Translations under genes and position numbers: made by a program
Notes under the pieces: generated by a model
Database searches by the model: none
What the model was told of the DNA's origin: nothing
Seen by the model: the letters and a program-made list of their open reading frames with translations, nothing else
Shown here: positions 51,298 to 60,496 of the stretch, one piece after another
How the letters are laid out: each line of letters begins with the position of its first letter
Position numbering within the stretch: position 1 is the stretch's first letter
Assembly (NCBI RefSeq): GCF_011250565.1
Contig: NZ_JAANMS010000002.1
Span: 62,001-126,000, forward strand
Source: Nocardioides sp. IC4_145
GTDB lineage: Bacteria; Actinomycetota; Actinomycetes; Propionibacteriales; Nocardioidaceae
Direction: 5' to 3'
Length of the DNA stretch: 64,000 nucleotides

Positions 51298-52076
51298 TGG
51301 CGGCCGCAGCGACGGCCGGGGCGACCGCCCCGGTCCGCGTCGAGGTGTGCGACGGCGTCGGGCACCTGGTGCTCGCCCGTCCGTCGGCCTCGAACGCCGT
51401 CGACCTCCCGACCGCCCACGCCCTGCGCGACGCCGTCGGCGCGCTCGCCGCCGACGACGCGGTCGCGGCGGTGCTGGTCACGGGCGAGGGTCCGCGGTTC
51501 TGCGCGGGCGGTGACGTCGCGTCGATGCTGGCGGCGACCGACCGCGCGGCGTACCTCGAGGAGCTGGCCGCCGCCGTCGACGAGGCGCTGGTCGCCCTGC
51601 ACCGGCTCGAGAAGCCGGTGGTCGCCGCCGTCAAGGGTGCCGTGGCCGGCGCCGGCCTGGCTGTCATGCTCTCCTGCGACCTGGTGGTCGCCCAAGCCTC
51701 GACCCGGTTCGTGAGCGCGTACGCCGGCGTCGGGCTCACCCCCGACTGCGGGCTGTCGTGGCTGCTCCCGCGTGCGGTCGGCCAGCAGCGTGCGCTCGAG
51801 CTCCTGCTGACCCCGCGGGTGCTGACCGTCGAGGAGGCGCGCGACTGGGGGATGGTCACCGAGGTCGTGCCCGACGGGGACGCCGACCGTGCGGCCGAGC
51901 TGGCCGAGCGGCTCGCGCGCGGACCGGCGTACGCGCTCGGCCAGGCGCGGCGGCTCGTGCGCTCGGGTTGGGACGCCGACCGCGCTGCCGTCGGCCGCGA
52001 CGAGGCGGCCACCATCGCGCGTGCCGTCACCACACCGCAGGCGGCCGCCCTGCTGGACCGCTTCGCCGGCCGCTGA
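51297..52076 (+). CDS. Enoyl-CoA hydratase/isomerase family protein, isomerase-like
   Basis: A 259-residue crotonase. LARPSASNAVDLPTAHAL near 26, FCAGGDVASML near 70 (oxyanion hole) and AVAGAGLAVMLSCDLVVA near 110 carry the fold. In this last segment the Glu of standard hydratases is absent (Ala-Val-Met-Leu), and the following FVSAYAGVGLTPDCGLSWLLPR has Asp in the PDGG-like position, as in PaaG-type isomerases. Double-bond isomerisation is more likely than hydration. Translationally coupled to the thiolase. Confidence 0.85.
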   Translation: MAAAATAGATAPVRVEVCDGVGHLVLARPSASNAVDLPTAHALRDAVGALAADDAVAAVLVTGEGPRFCAGGDVASMLAATDRAAYLEELAAAVDEALVALHRLEKPVVAAVKGAVAGAGLAVMLSCDLVVAQASTRFVSAYAGVGLTPDCGLSWLLPRAVGQQRALELLLTPRVLTVEEARDWGMVTEVVPDGDADRAAELAERLARGPAYALGQARRLVRSGWDADRAAVGRDEAATIARAVTTPQAAALLDRFAGR

Positions 52077-52114
52077 ACCACCAGACGAAGACCAACGAAA
52101 GAGGAGTGCACATC

Positions 52115-52879
52115 ATGGGTCGATTCGACGGGCGCGTCGCCGTCGTCACCGGAGCCGCCCGCGGGATCGGGTTCGGCACCGCCATCCGGTTCGCCGAGGA
52201 GGGTGCGTCGGTCGCGGTCGTCGACCTCGACGAGTCGGCTGCGGCCGAGGCGGCCGCGAAGCTGCCGGTCGTCGAGGGCGCGAAGGCGGTCGGGATCGGT
52301 GCGGACGTCTCCGACGCGGCGTCGGTCGACGCGGCGGTCGAGCGGGTCGTGGGCGAGCTCGGCGGGATCCACGTGCTGGTCAACAACGCCGGCATCACCC
52401 GCGACAACCTGCTGTTCAAGATGACCGAGGCCGACTGGGACCTGGTCATGGGCGTCCACCTCAAGGGCGCGTTCTTGATGACCAAGGCCGCCCAGAAGCA
52501 CTTCGTGGAGCAGAAGTACGGCAAGATCGTGAACCTCTCCAGCGTCTCGGCGCTGGGCAACCGCGGCCAGGCCAACTACTCCGCGGCGAAGATGGGCGTG
52601 CAGGGCTTCACCCGCACCCTGGGCATCGAGCTCGGCCCGTTCGGCATCAACGTCAACGCCGTCGCGCCGGGCTTCATCGCCACCGAGATGACCGACGCCA
52701 CCGCCGCGCGGCTCAAGATGGACGTCGAGGAGTTCCGCAAGGTCAACGCCGAGGCCAACCCGGTGCGCCGGGTCGGGTTCCCCGAGGACATCGCGGCCGC
52801 GGTCGCGTTCCTGGCCAGCGACGAGGCGTCGTACATCACCGGCCAGACCCTCTACGTCGACGGCGGCGGCAAGCTCTGA
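52115..52879 (+). CDS. 3-oxoacyl-ACP/CoA reductase, FabG-like SDR
   Basis: A 254-residue SDR with VTGAARGIGFGTAIRFAE near 10-27, NNAGITRDNLLFKMTEADWD (a FabG hallmark) near 85-104, SSVSALGNRGQANYSAAKMG near 139-158 and EMTDATAARLK then GQTLYVDGGGKL. It would oxidise a 3-hydroxyacyl-CoA within beta-oxidation or reduce the keto group in the opposite direction. AAAGAGGAG precedes the ATG. It ends the tight part of the module; 385 bases without a clear gene follow. Confidence 0.92.
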   Translation: MGRFDGRVAVVTGAARGIGFGTAIRFAEEGASVAVVDLDESAAAEAAAKLPVVEGAKAVGIGADVSDAASVDAAVERVVGELGGIHVLVNNAGITRDNLLFKMTEADWDLVMGVHLKGAFLMTKAAQKHFVEQKYGKIVNLSSVSALGNRGQANYSAAKMGVQGFTRTLGIELGPFGINVNAVAPGFIATEMTDATAARLKMDVEEFRKVNAEANPVRRVGFPEDIAAAVAFLASDEASYITGQTLYVDGGGKL

Positions 52880-53264
52880 GGAATCCCACGGCTCTCGCCA
52901 TGACACGGAAACCGTGGCCCGCCAGCGCTCGCGACGAGGGCAAGCCGTGCTTCGAGACGCTCCAGTGCTCCGACGCCGATCGGCGCTGGCCGAGCGAGGA
53001 GTCAGTCGACGCGAAGCTGGCGGTTCAGGTGGCGCTCATGACCGCTGCCGGCGCCATGGCCTGCGTCCCGCTACTCGCTTCCGCGCCGCACCCGCGAGCG
53101 GCGTCTCTGCGGTGAGCAGGAGATCTCCCGTCACCGGCGGGGCCGTACGGGCGGTGCCCGCCGCCGCGCCGCCGTATCGGCAGGGCGTCGCGGACGTCGC
53201 CAGCCCTCACCACTCGTCCCTGAGCGACGACGCCGGTCGCCGCCCGAAAGTGCTAGGAGAAGTC
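52880..53264. other. Region without a confident gene
   Basis: Between FabG-like and MaoC-like genes. A 71-codon frame (52900-53115) has Arg/Lys/Glu-rich N-terminus and a hydrophobic C-terminal patch (VALMTAAGAMACVPLLASA), but no good RBS; it could be a small membrane-tail protein or chance. No terminator hairpin is obvious, so the MaoC gene may be cotranscribed or have its own promoter here. Confidence 0.3.
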
Positions 53265-53729
53265 ATGGCAACGTTCCCCGCGATCGCAGTCGACCTCGAG
53301 GGCCTCGAATCCTGCATCGGGGCCACCGCCGGTCCTGGGCCGTGGCTCGCAGTGGATCAAGGACGTATCGGCCAGTTCGCAGACGTCACTGAGGATCATC
53401 AGTGGATCCATGTCGATCCCCAGCGAGCGGCTGCCGGGCCCTTCGGAGGAACCGTCGCGCATGGCTATCTGACGCTCTCCCTCATACCCCGCCTCATCGA
53501 GGACCTGATCGCGGTCGACGGCGTGACGATGGGTGTGAACTACGGCCTCAACAAGGTGCGCTTCCCCGCCTCCGTGCCAGCCGGAAGTCGCGTCCGCGCG
53601 AGCGTGGAGCTCATGGACGTCACGCGGGTCTCCGGTGGAGCACAGCTCCAGGTCCGGGTGATCGTCGAGTCCGACGTGCAGGAGCGGCCGGTGTGTGTAG
53701 CCGAGGTCGTCTTCCTCTACTTCTCCTGA
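53265..53729 (+). CDS. MaoC-family dehydratase
   Basis: A 154-residue hot-dog protein. GQFADVTEDHQWIHVDPQRAAAGPFGGTVAHGYLTLSL near 35-73 is the (R)-specific hydratase signature: Asp of TEDHQWIH and His are the catalytic pair. NYGLNKVRFPASVPAGSRVRA and CVAEVVFLYFS are also typical. It hydrates trans-2-enoyl-CoA to the (R)-3-hydroxy form. TAGGAGAAG precedes the ATG. It closes the LysR-linked module; it converges on the protease gene. Confidence 0.9.
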   Translation: MATFPAIAVDLEGLESCIGATAGPGPWLAVDQGRIGQFADVTEDHQWIHVDPQRAAAGPFGGTVAHGYLTLSLIPRLIEDLIAVDGVTMGVNYGLNKVRFPASVPAGSRVRASVELMDVTRVSGGAQLQVRVIVESDVQERPVCVAEVVFLYFS

Positions 53730-54040
53730 GCGAGCCGACCGGAAAGATCAAGGCGTGCTCCGCCAGGGGAGTTCAAGCGCGTCGCGGAAGTCTTCGCGCG
53801 TTGACCGGTTGATCCTCGCGATCCGCCGGCGTGTCACCTGCGTCGCAGGCAGGGCGCCATGGGACAAGCGCCGGCGATCGGCTCGGTGCCGCCCCTGCGC
53901 CGCTGGTGCTCGGCGTCAGGAGCACCCCTCGGCAGTGGGCGCATGGAAGCCTCTCCGGCGCCCAGCGGCGCAGGCGAACGGACCGCGGGCGTCCCCGGGT
54001 TGTCTCACCTCGGCACCATGAAGTCCCACGACTCGCGTCG
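53730..54040. other. Convergent intergenic region with a weak hairpin
   Basis: About 310 bases between the MaoC and protease stops. GGTGCTC (53905-53911) pairs with GAGCACC (53920-53926) over an eight-base loop, a possible weak terminator. No coding frame is convincing. Confidence 0.35.
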
Positions 54041-55216
54041 TCAGGCGATGGGTGCTCGTCCGAGTGTGGCGTCCGCGCCGTCGCTCTCGCCTGCGTCGTC
54101 TGTCCAGGACAACGAGATGGTGTCCCCTGCGTTGTAGCGCGCGAGCCAACGGCGGAGCGCGCCGGCGCTCTCGATGGCGTGGCCGTCCAGAGCGGTGATC
54201 GTGTCGCCCGCAGGCAGGCCGGCATCAGCGGCCCCACCCTCGAGGACCTTTGTGGCGGTCGCAGGATCGGTGTCTCGAGTGCTCAGCGCGATCCCGAGGA
54301 AGGCGTCGTAGCCGAGGTCGATGGTGGCCGATCCGTCGCCGGCGAGCACGGCGGAGGCGACCCGCAGCACGCGGGCGACCGGGATCGCGTAGCCGGTGAT
54401 GTCGGTCGTGCCGGAGGACGCGGCGACGTTCATACCGATGACGTCACCGTCGGCGTCGAGCAGCGCGCCGCCGGAGTCGCCCGCGATGATGTCGGCGTCG
54501 ACCTCGATGAGTCCTCGGATCGTGGTCTGCGTGCCGTCGTCGTCGGTGACGGTCACCGGTGCCCGCGTGTCGGTGATCGTGCCCGTGGCGGCCGTCAGGG
54601 TCCCGCCGTCGCCGCCGGCGTCCCCGACGGCGGTGATCTGGTCCCTGACCTCGAGGGCGTCAGTGTCGAGCGTGACCTCGTCCAGGGCGGGTGCGTCGGT
54701 GAGCTCGAGCACGGCAATGTCGTGGGTGGCGTCGGCCCCGAGCAGGGTGGCGGTGTAGGTCTGGCCGGTGGTGGCGATGGTGACCTCGATGCTCGTCGCG
54801 CCCTCGACGAGGTGGTGGTTCGTGACCACGATGCCGTTCTCCCCGTCCATGACCATGCCGGTGCCGGCGGCCTCGCCGGTGCCGAAGTCGAGGACGCTGT
54901 CGATGAGCACGACGCCGGTGGACTGCTCGTCGGTGGCGTCGGTCGTGTCGAGCCCGGCAGTTTCCGGGGCGACGCTCGAGCCGTTGGTCGGTGGCAGCGG
55001 CGCGCCGTAGACGCCGTACGCGGCGGCTGATTCTCCCCCGTAGGTGCCGTCGGGGTTGTGCGGGTAGGCCGGCCACCCGTGCTCCACGGGTCGGACCACG
55101 TCGGCCCGGTCGGACGGTGCAGTGGCCGCGACAGCGACAGGAACGACGCCCAGGGTCATGGGGACGGCGCTGACCATGGCAGTCAGTCCGGCGACGGTTC
55201 GGCGCAAGCGAGGCAT
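54041..55216 (-). CDS. Secreted trypsin-like serine protease with PDZ domain (HtrA-like)
   Basis: A 391-residue exported protein. The signal peptide covers about 1-32 with Ala-Val-Ala-Ala cleavage. The catalytic triad is His135 (VTNHHLVEG), Asp166 (ATHDIAVLEL) and Ser248 (AGDSGGALLD). PDZ-like domain follows from about 300 (LGIALSTRDTDPATATKVLEGGAADAGLPAGDTITALDGHAI). It degrades or processes envelope proteins. ATG at 55216 has AAGGAG in front; the open frame continues to 55426 but lacks signals. It is divergent from the two-component pair at 55436, which may control it. Confidence 0.92.
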   Translation of the reverse strand: MPRLRRTVAGLTAMVSAVPMTLGVVPVAVAATAPSDRADVVRPVEHGWPAYPHNPDGTYGGESAAAYGVYGAPLPPTNGSSVAPETAGLDTTDATDEQSTGVVLIDSVLDFGTGEAAGTGMVMDGENGIVVTNHHLVEGATSIEVTIATTGQTYTATLLGADATHDIAVLELTDAPALDEVTLDTDALEVRDQITAVGDAGGDGGTLTAATGTITDTRAPVTVTDDDGTQTTIRGLIEVDADIIAGDSGGALLDADGDVIGMNVAASSGTTDITGYAIPVARVLRVASAVLAGDGSATIDLGYDAFLGIALSTRDTDPATATKVLEGGAADAGLPAGDTITALDGHAIESAGALRRWLARYNAGDTISLSWTDDAGESDGADATLGRAPIA

Positions 55217-55435
55217 GGGGGGCTCCTTGAGTAGCAGTGGCTTGGTCTCGTCCAGAACCGTCGCGACCGTGCCTGTGCGAACGCAGTGCGGGAGCCCGGA
55301 CGTCCCTGCGAAGGCAGCGCTCGTTCTCCTCGACGCTCGCGCGACGCGCCGAGCGGCAGCCTTTGGTGCCTTGTCGAGGATCATCGCCCAGGAGCCGCAC
55401 AGCCTGCACACAGGAACGTCGGTCACGCTTGTCCC

Positions 55436-56161
55436 ATGGACGCTGGCTCTTCACTCACCCGGCCGGACGGGTCGCCTCTGCGCGTGTTGGTGGTCGACGA
55501 CGAGGTCAACCTCGCCGAGCTCATCTCCATGGCGCTGCGGTACGAGGGCTGGCAGGTCGAGGTGGCTCACACCGGCGCGAAGGCAGTGAGCGCAGCCAAG
55601 GAGCAGCGCCCCGATGCCGTCGTGCTGGACATGATGCTGCCTGACTCCGATGGTCTGGAGGTGCTGCGACGCATGCGGGCCAGCGACCCTGGGTTGCCGG
55701 TCGTGTTCCTGACCGCCCGTGACGCCGTGGAGGATCGCATCGCCGGGCTGACGGCAGGAGGCGACGACTACGTCACCAAGCCGTTCTCCCTCGAGGAGGT
55801 CGTCGCGCGGCTGCGCGGCCTCATGCGCCGAGCCGGAGCGCAGCAGGCCGCGACGTCCTCGGTGCTGACCGTGGGGGACCTGACGCTGGACGAGGACAGT
55901 CGAGAGGTGACCCGAGCCGGTGAGGAGGTCTCGCTCACGGCGACGGAGTTCGAGCTGCTGCGCTTCCTGATGCGGAACCCACGCCGGGTGCTGAGCAAGG
56001 CGCAGATCCTGGACCGGGTGTGGAACTACGACTTCGGCGGCCAAGCGAACGTCGTCGAGCTGTACATCTCCTACCTGCGCAAGAAAATCGACGCAGGCCG
56101 GGCACCGATGATCCACACCATGCGCGGCGCGGGCTACGTGCTCAAGCCCGCCGATCGATGA
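55436..56161 (+). CDS. OmpR/PhoB-family response regulator
   Basis: A 241-residue regulator. Receiver domain: acidic pocket DDE near 21-23, phospho-acceptor Asp65 (VVLDMMLPD) and Lys near 113 (DDYVTKPFS). C-terminal winged helix: SLTATEFELLRFLMRNPRRVLSKAQILDRVWNYDF, with recognition-helix segment NVVELYISYLRKKID. ATG overlaps the kinase start at 56158 (ATGA), so the pair is expressed together. It likely controls envelope genes such as the neighbouring protease. Confidence 0.95.
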   Translation: MDAGSSLTRPDGSPLRVLVVDDEVNLAELISMALRYEGWQVEVAHTGAKAVSAAKEQRPDAVVLDMMLPDSDGLEVLRRMRASDPGLPVVFLTARDAVEDRIAGLTAGGDDYVTKPFSLEEVVARLRGLMRRAGAQQAATSSVLTVGDLTLDEDSREVTRAGEEVSLTATEFELLRFLMRNPRRVLSKAQILDRVWNYDFGGQANVVELYISYLRKKIDAGRAPMIHTMRGAGYVLKPADR

Positions 56162-57699
56162 CCCCGCACCCGCAGCGGTCGGCCGAGCTCCGTCGCAAGC
56201 CACGTCGGCCGTCGCTCAGCCCGCACAGCCTGACCTCACGGGTCGTGGCCGCCGCCGTTCTCCTCGTCGCGGCGGTAGCGATCTGCATCGCCGCGGCGAC
56301 CACGTTCGGAGTGCGCGGGTACCTGCTGGACCGCCTCGACGACCAGGTGCAGCGCTCGGCCGAACGGTCCGACAACGATCTCGCTCTGTATCAACAGGGC
56401 ATCGTGCCCGGCCTCACCGCAGGGCCCGGAGGGGATGACGGCGGGCAGGTCGACGGCCCACGAGGACCACGCATCCAGGACCTCGGCTCCCTCACCGCGT
56501 TCCTCGACGTCTCCGGCCGACCGGACTTCGGTTGGGTCCTCGGTCAAGGCCGGGCCGGCCAGGGCGAGTCCAGGCAGCTCGACGACGACGCGATCGCGTC
56601 CCTGTTCGACGTACCCGCCGACGGTCGCACCCACCGGATCGACATCGACGGTCTCGGTTCCTACCTCGTCGTCGTCACGGACCTGGCGGGCGGGACCGTC
56701 GTCTCGGGACTGCCCACCAGCGAGGTCGACGCGGTCGTGGGGACCTTGGTGCGATGGGAGGCGGCGCTCATCGCCGTCGGCGGCGTGGTCGCGCTCGGCG
56801 TCGGTCTCGTCGTCGTACGACGCCAGCTCCGCCCGCTGCGGGAGGTCGCAGCCACGGCGCACGAGGTCGCAGCGCTCCCCCTGGGCGCCGGTGATGTCGA
56901 AGGCCTGTCCGGCCGCGTGCCGATGCATCTGTGCGACGCGACCACGGAGGTCGGCCAGGTCGGCGCGGCGCTCAACACGCTCCTGGCCCATGTCGAGTCG
57001 TCGCTCCGGGCCCGTCACCGCAGCGAGCAGCAGGTCCGCCAGTTCGTCGCGGACGCGTCCCACGAGCTGCGCACCCCGCTGGCGACCATTGCCGGCTACA
57101 CCGAGCTGGCCCGGCGACACCCCGAGGACGCCACTGCCGCCGCGACGGCGCTGACCAAGGTCGCCGAGGAGTCGACGCGGATGACGGCCCTGGTGGAGGA
57201 CCTGCTGCTGCTCGCGCGCCTGGACGCCGGTCGACCGCTCGCCCACGGGCCGGTGGACCTGACGCGACTCCTCCTGGAGGCCACAGAGGACGCACGCGTG
57301 CTCGCGCCGACCCACCACTGGCGACTCGACCTGCCGAGCGAGTCCGTCGAGGTCACGGGGGACGAGCAGCGGCTCCACCAGCTCGTGACGAACCTGCTGA
57401 CCAACGCGCGCAAGTACACGCCTCCGGGCAGCACCGTCACCGTGGCCATCGCGGCCGATGAGGGCAGGCGATGCAGGACGCTGGTCGTCGCCGACGACGG
57501 ACCGGGGTTCCCGCCCGAGCTCGTCGACCACGCCTTCGAGCGTTTCGCACGGGGGGACGCCTCCCGCAACCGCGAAGGCGGAGTGGGGCTCGGCCTCGCC
57601 ATCGTGGCCGCCATCGTGGCAGCCCACGGCGGCACCGTCTCACTCAGCAGCGCACCAGGAAGAACAGTGCTCGAGGTCTCCCTGCCGCGCTCGGAGTGA
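56158..57699 (+). CDS. Sensor histidine kinase
   Basis: A 513-residue membrane kinase. TM1 is at about 29-48, the sensor loop at 50-200 is acidic/Gly-rich with no known domain, TM2 at 203-220 and a HAMP linker at 222-285. The dimerisation domain has the phospho-accepting His302 in DASHELRTPLATIAGYTELAR. ATPase domain motifs are NLLTNARKYT (N-box, near 408), DDGPGFPPEL (G1), FERFARGDASRNREGG and GLGLAIVAAIV (G2). It signals to the adjacent response regulator. Confidence 0.95.
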   Translation: MTPHPQRSAELRRKPRRPSLSPHSLTSRVVAAAVLLVAAVAICIAAATTFGVRGYLLDRLDDQVQRSAERSDNDLALYQQGIVPGLTAGPGGDDGGQVDGPRGPRIQDLGSLTAFLDVSGRPDFGWVLGQGRAGQGESRQLDDDAIASLFDVPADGRTHRIDIDGLGSYLVVVTDLAGGTVVSGLPTSEVDAVVGTLVRWEAALIAVGGVVALGVGLVVVRRQLRPLREVAATAHEVAALPLGAGDVEGLSGRVPMHLCDATTEVGQVGAALNTLLAHVESSLRARHRSEQQVRQFVADASHELRTPLATIAGYTELARRHPEDATAAATALTKVAEESTRMTALVEDLLLLARLDAGRPLAHGPVDLTRLLLEATEDARVLAPTHHWRLDLPSESVEVTGDEQRLHQLVTNLLTNARKYTPPGSTVTVAIAADEGRRCRTLVVADDGPGFPPELVDHAFERFARGDASRNREGGVGLGLAIVAAIVAAHGGTVSLSSAPGRTVLEVSLPRSE

Positions 57700-57747
57700 C
57701 GCGTACGGTCGATGCACGAAGCGTCGGCGCCGCCGCCCGTCGGCTGG

Positions 57748-59001
57748 TCATCGCGCTCGTCGGCCGGGCGTGGCCCACAGCAGGGCGGGGATGAGCGCGA
57801 GCGCCAGCAGGCCTCCGCCGATGGCGAGCGCCGGGTAGCTGGTGAGGGCGACGACGATTCCGGAGAGGGCGCCACCGCTGGCTCCCGCAAGAGCGACGAG
57901 GACGTCGATCCGGCCCTGGGTGCGGGGCCGGTTGGAAGGTTCGGTGGCGTCGACGACGAGCGTCGTCCCCGAGATGAGGCCGAGGTTCCAACCCAGGCCG
58001 AGGAGAACCAACGCCAGGATGAGCAGCCCCAGGGAGTCTCCCGGGGCGGCGGCGGCGGTGCCGCCAGCGGCGAGGAGGACGACCCCGGAGGCGGCGGCCA
58101 CGGCGGATCGGCCGATGCGGTCGACGAGCAGGCCAGTGATCGGGGACGGCAGGTACATGGCGGCGATGTGAAGCCCGATGACCAGGCCGACGTCGCTCAT
58201 GCCGTGGTGGTGCGCTCGCATGTGGACCGGGGTCATGGTCATGACCGCCACCATGGTGATCTGGGTGAGGACCATGATGGTCGCGCCGACGTGGGCGCCA
58301 CGACCCACGGGGGGTGCCACCGGTCGCATGCCTTCGGATGCCTGTGCGGGCGGTGCGAGGGCGCGCCGCTCGTCCTCGAGACGCCGCGCCAGCAGAAGCG
58401 GGTCGGGGCGCAGCAACGCGAACAGGGCGGTGCCAGCAGCGGAGTACGCGACCGCGGCGAGGAGGAACGGGCCGGACAGTGCCGGGAGACCGAGGCCGGT
58501 GGCGAGGTGTCCGAGCGGCTCGACCAGGTTCGGTCCTGCGACTGCGCCGAGGGTCGTGGCGACGAGAGCAGCGCTGATCGCAGTGCCGCGGGTCGCCGGG
58601 GTCGCGAGGTCGGCGCCGGCGTAGCGAGCCTGCAGGTTGGTGGCGGTGCCGGCCCCGTAGACGAGTAGTGCGACGAACAGCAGGGGCACGCTGTCGGTCG
58701 CTGCGGCCACGACGACGCCCGCTGCGCCGAGGCCACCTGCGGCGAATCCGAGGGTGAGGCCGATGCGCCGCCCGGCGCGTTCGCTGATGCCGCCGACCAG
58801 GTACGCGGCGAGTGCTGACCCGAGGGTGAAGAGAGCCGCGGGCAGGCCCGCGAGGCCCTCGGTGCCGAGCATGTCCTCTGCGAGCAGGGCGCCGACGGTG
58901 ACGCCGGCAGCGAGGCCGGCGCCGCCGAGGACCTGCCCGACCATGACGACCTTGACGGTGCGGCGGTGGATGCGGGAGCGCTCGCCCTCGGAGACGTACA
59001 T
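57748..59001 (-). CDS. MFS transporter
   Basis: A 417-residue membrane protein with about 12 helices; GGISERAGRRIGLTLGF near 69-85 and GLLVDRIGRSAVAAASGV near 286-303 are the two loop signatures. The middle loop contains a His-rich segment (MRAHHHGMSDVG) next to a helix. It probably exports a small molecule and may be regulated by the divergent GntR protein. The ATG at 59001 is preceded directly by two tandem GGATACAAG repeats, leaving almost no leader. Confidence 0.9.
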   Translation of the reverse strand: MYVSEGERSRIHRRTVKVVMVGQVLGGAGLAAGVTVGALLAEDMLGTEGLAGLPAALFTLGSALAAYLVGGISERAGRRIGLTLGFAAGGLGAAGVVVAAATDSVPLLFVALLVYGAGTATNLQARYAGADLATPATRGTAISAALVATTLGAVAGPNLVEPLGHLATGLGLPALSGPFLLAAVAYSAAGTALFALLRPDPLLLARRLEDERRALAPPAQASEGMRPVAPPVGRGAHVGATIMVLTQITMVAVMTMTPVHMRAHHHGMSDVGLVIGLHIAAMYLPSPITGLLVDRIGRSAVAAASGVVLLAAGGTAAAAPGDSLGLLILALVLLGLGWNLGLISGTTLVVDATEPSNRPRTQGRIDVLVALAGASGGALSGIVVALTSYPALAIGGGLLALALIPALLWATPGRRAR

Positions 59002-59002
59002 G

Positions 59003-59022
59003 CTTGTATCCTACTTGTATCC
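59003..59022 (-). repeat. Tandem GGATACAAG repeats before the MFS gene
   Basis: On the minus strand, GGATACAAG TA GGATACAAG, two exact 9-base copies with an 11-base period, end two bases before the ATG at 59001. Each copy includes an A/T-rich hexamer that could serve as a -10 box; spacing of one helical turn suggests a dimeric regulator such as the neighbouring GntR. Confidence 0.55.
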
Positions 59023-59123
59023 CAGACCTCAGGGGTCGGCGCGCATCGCTTGTGGTGCACACGGGGGCCCGCCTATGGACGAACTACGCTGCGGTGCACT
59101 GGCCCTGTCGACAGCGAGAGGCG

Positions 59124-59798
59124 ATGATGCAGACCTCACCGACGCCCGGTCGCGCCGCGGATCGGGCCCACGCGCACATCCGTGAGGAGATCCTGCAGGG
59201 CCGCCTCGCTCCGGGAACGATGCTGAGCGAGAACGACCTGGCGACGACCCTGTCGATGAGCCGCACGCCGGTGAGAGCCGCGCTGACGCGGCTGCAGGAC
59301 GAAGGATGGGTCACGATCTACCCGCAGCGCGGGGCACTGGTGCGCGAGCTGAGCGAGCAGGAGGTCCGCGAGTCCGCCGACGTGCGCCACGCGCTGGAGT
59401 CGGCCGGGATCCAGCGCAGCGATCCGCTGCGGCGTGCGCACCTGGCGGACCAGCTCGCGGAGAACGTCGATGAGCAACAGCGTGCGCTTCGCCGTGGAGA
59501 CTTCGCGGCCTTCACCGTCCTGGCCATGCGGTTCCACCGCTCCTTCGTGGAGATGTCGGGCAATCGCGTGATGCTCTCGGTCTACGACCGCCTCCAGGAC
59601 CAGCAGCAGCTCTCGATCGTCCGCAGCTCGGACCGCATCACCGGCGAGCCCGACCAGGTGCTCGCCGAGCACCGGACGCTCCTCGATGACGCTCGCCGCG
59701 GGGACTGGGCGGCGTTCGGCGCTCACCTCCACGAGCACCAGGCCCGCTCCCACGGCGTCGAGACCGGCCTGAGCGCAGAGGCGGCCAGGTTCGCTTGA
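59124..59798 (+). CDS. GntR-family regulator (FCD domain)
   Basis: A 224-residue regulator. N-terminal winged helix (AHIREEILQGRLAPGTMLSENDLATTLSMSRTPVRAALTRLQDEGWVTIYPQRGALVREL) and a C-terminal FCD helical bundle with FHRSFVEMSGNRVM and EHRTLLDDARRGDWAAFGAHLHEH. It likely represses the divergent MFS gene. The ATG at 59124 (with a second ATG right after) is chosen because of GAGAGG upstream. The stop overlaps the TTG start of the damaged acetyltransferase. Confidence 0.9.
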   Translation: MMQTSPTPGRAADRAHAHIREEILQGRLAPGTMLSENDLATTLSMSRTPVRAALTRLQDEGWVTIYPQRGALVRELSEQEVRESADVRHALESAGIQRSDPLRRAHLADQLAENVDEQQRALRRGDFAAFTVLAMRFHRSFVEMSGNRVMLSVYDRLQDQQQLSIVRSSDRITGEPDQVLAEHRTLLDDARRGDWAAFGAHLHEHQARSHGVETGLSAEAARFA

Positions 59799-60492
59799 CG
59801 TCAGCCGTTGCGGTCCTTGACGACCCGGTCGCGGAGTCCCTCCGAGGGGCACATGCTCACCTCGCCCGTCGCCGTGGCCGCGCCCCCGATACGAGCGCGA
59901 CGTCGCCACCTTCGTCGCCGTCCCGGCCGAGCACGTGCCTGAGGACTGGGCCGACCTGGCCCACCTGCTCGGCCCCGGGGGTTTCGCCGACATGTTCAGC
60001 TCGGCTGCCGAGCCGCCCGGTGGGTGGGACCCCGTGTTCGCGATGTCCGGGGTGCAGATGGTCGCCGACAGGGCGACCTTCGCGGGCCAGGTCCGCGATC
60101 CCGACGTCGTCGAGCTCGGTGAGGACGACGTTGCCAGCATGCTCGCGCTGGCCGCGACCGCACGGCCGGGGCCCTACTGGCCGCGGACCCACCTGATGGG
60201 TACCTATGTAGGAATCCGCCATCGAGGCCGACTGGTAGCGATGGCCGGCGAACGGCTGCGCCCGCCGGGCTGGACCGAGATTAGCGCCGTCTGCACGCTG
60301 CCCGGCTTCCGCGGGCGCGGACTCGCCAGCCGCGTCGTGCGCGCCCTGGCCGCCGGCATCGCAGGTCGCGGGGATCGGCCGTTCCTGCACGTGGGGACCG
60401 AGAACGCCGCCGCCGTCGCCTTGTACCAGCGCCTCGGTTTCACCACGCGCAGGCCTGTCGCCTTCCGCGGGTTCCGCGTACCGCCGCGCTAG
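59795..60492 (+). pseudogene. GNAT N-acetyltransferase interrupted by a frameshift
   Basis: The N-terminal part is read from TTG 59795 (overlapping the GntR stop): VLDDPVAESLRGAHAHLARRRGRAP, typical of FR47-like acetyltransferases. At the five-C run 59883-59887 the frame is lost; the continuation RYERDVATFVAVPAEH onward is in the next frame and goes on, through WADLAHLLG and the acetyl-CoA motif TLPGFRGRGLASRVV and ENAAAVALYQRLGF, to the stop at 60492. One extra C would join both parts perfectly. Either a real one-base deletion or a sequencing error; without it the protein would have about 232 residues, the usual length. A GTG at 59935 gives only the C-terminal 185 residues. Confidence 0.8.
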
Positions 60493-60496
60493 CGGC

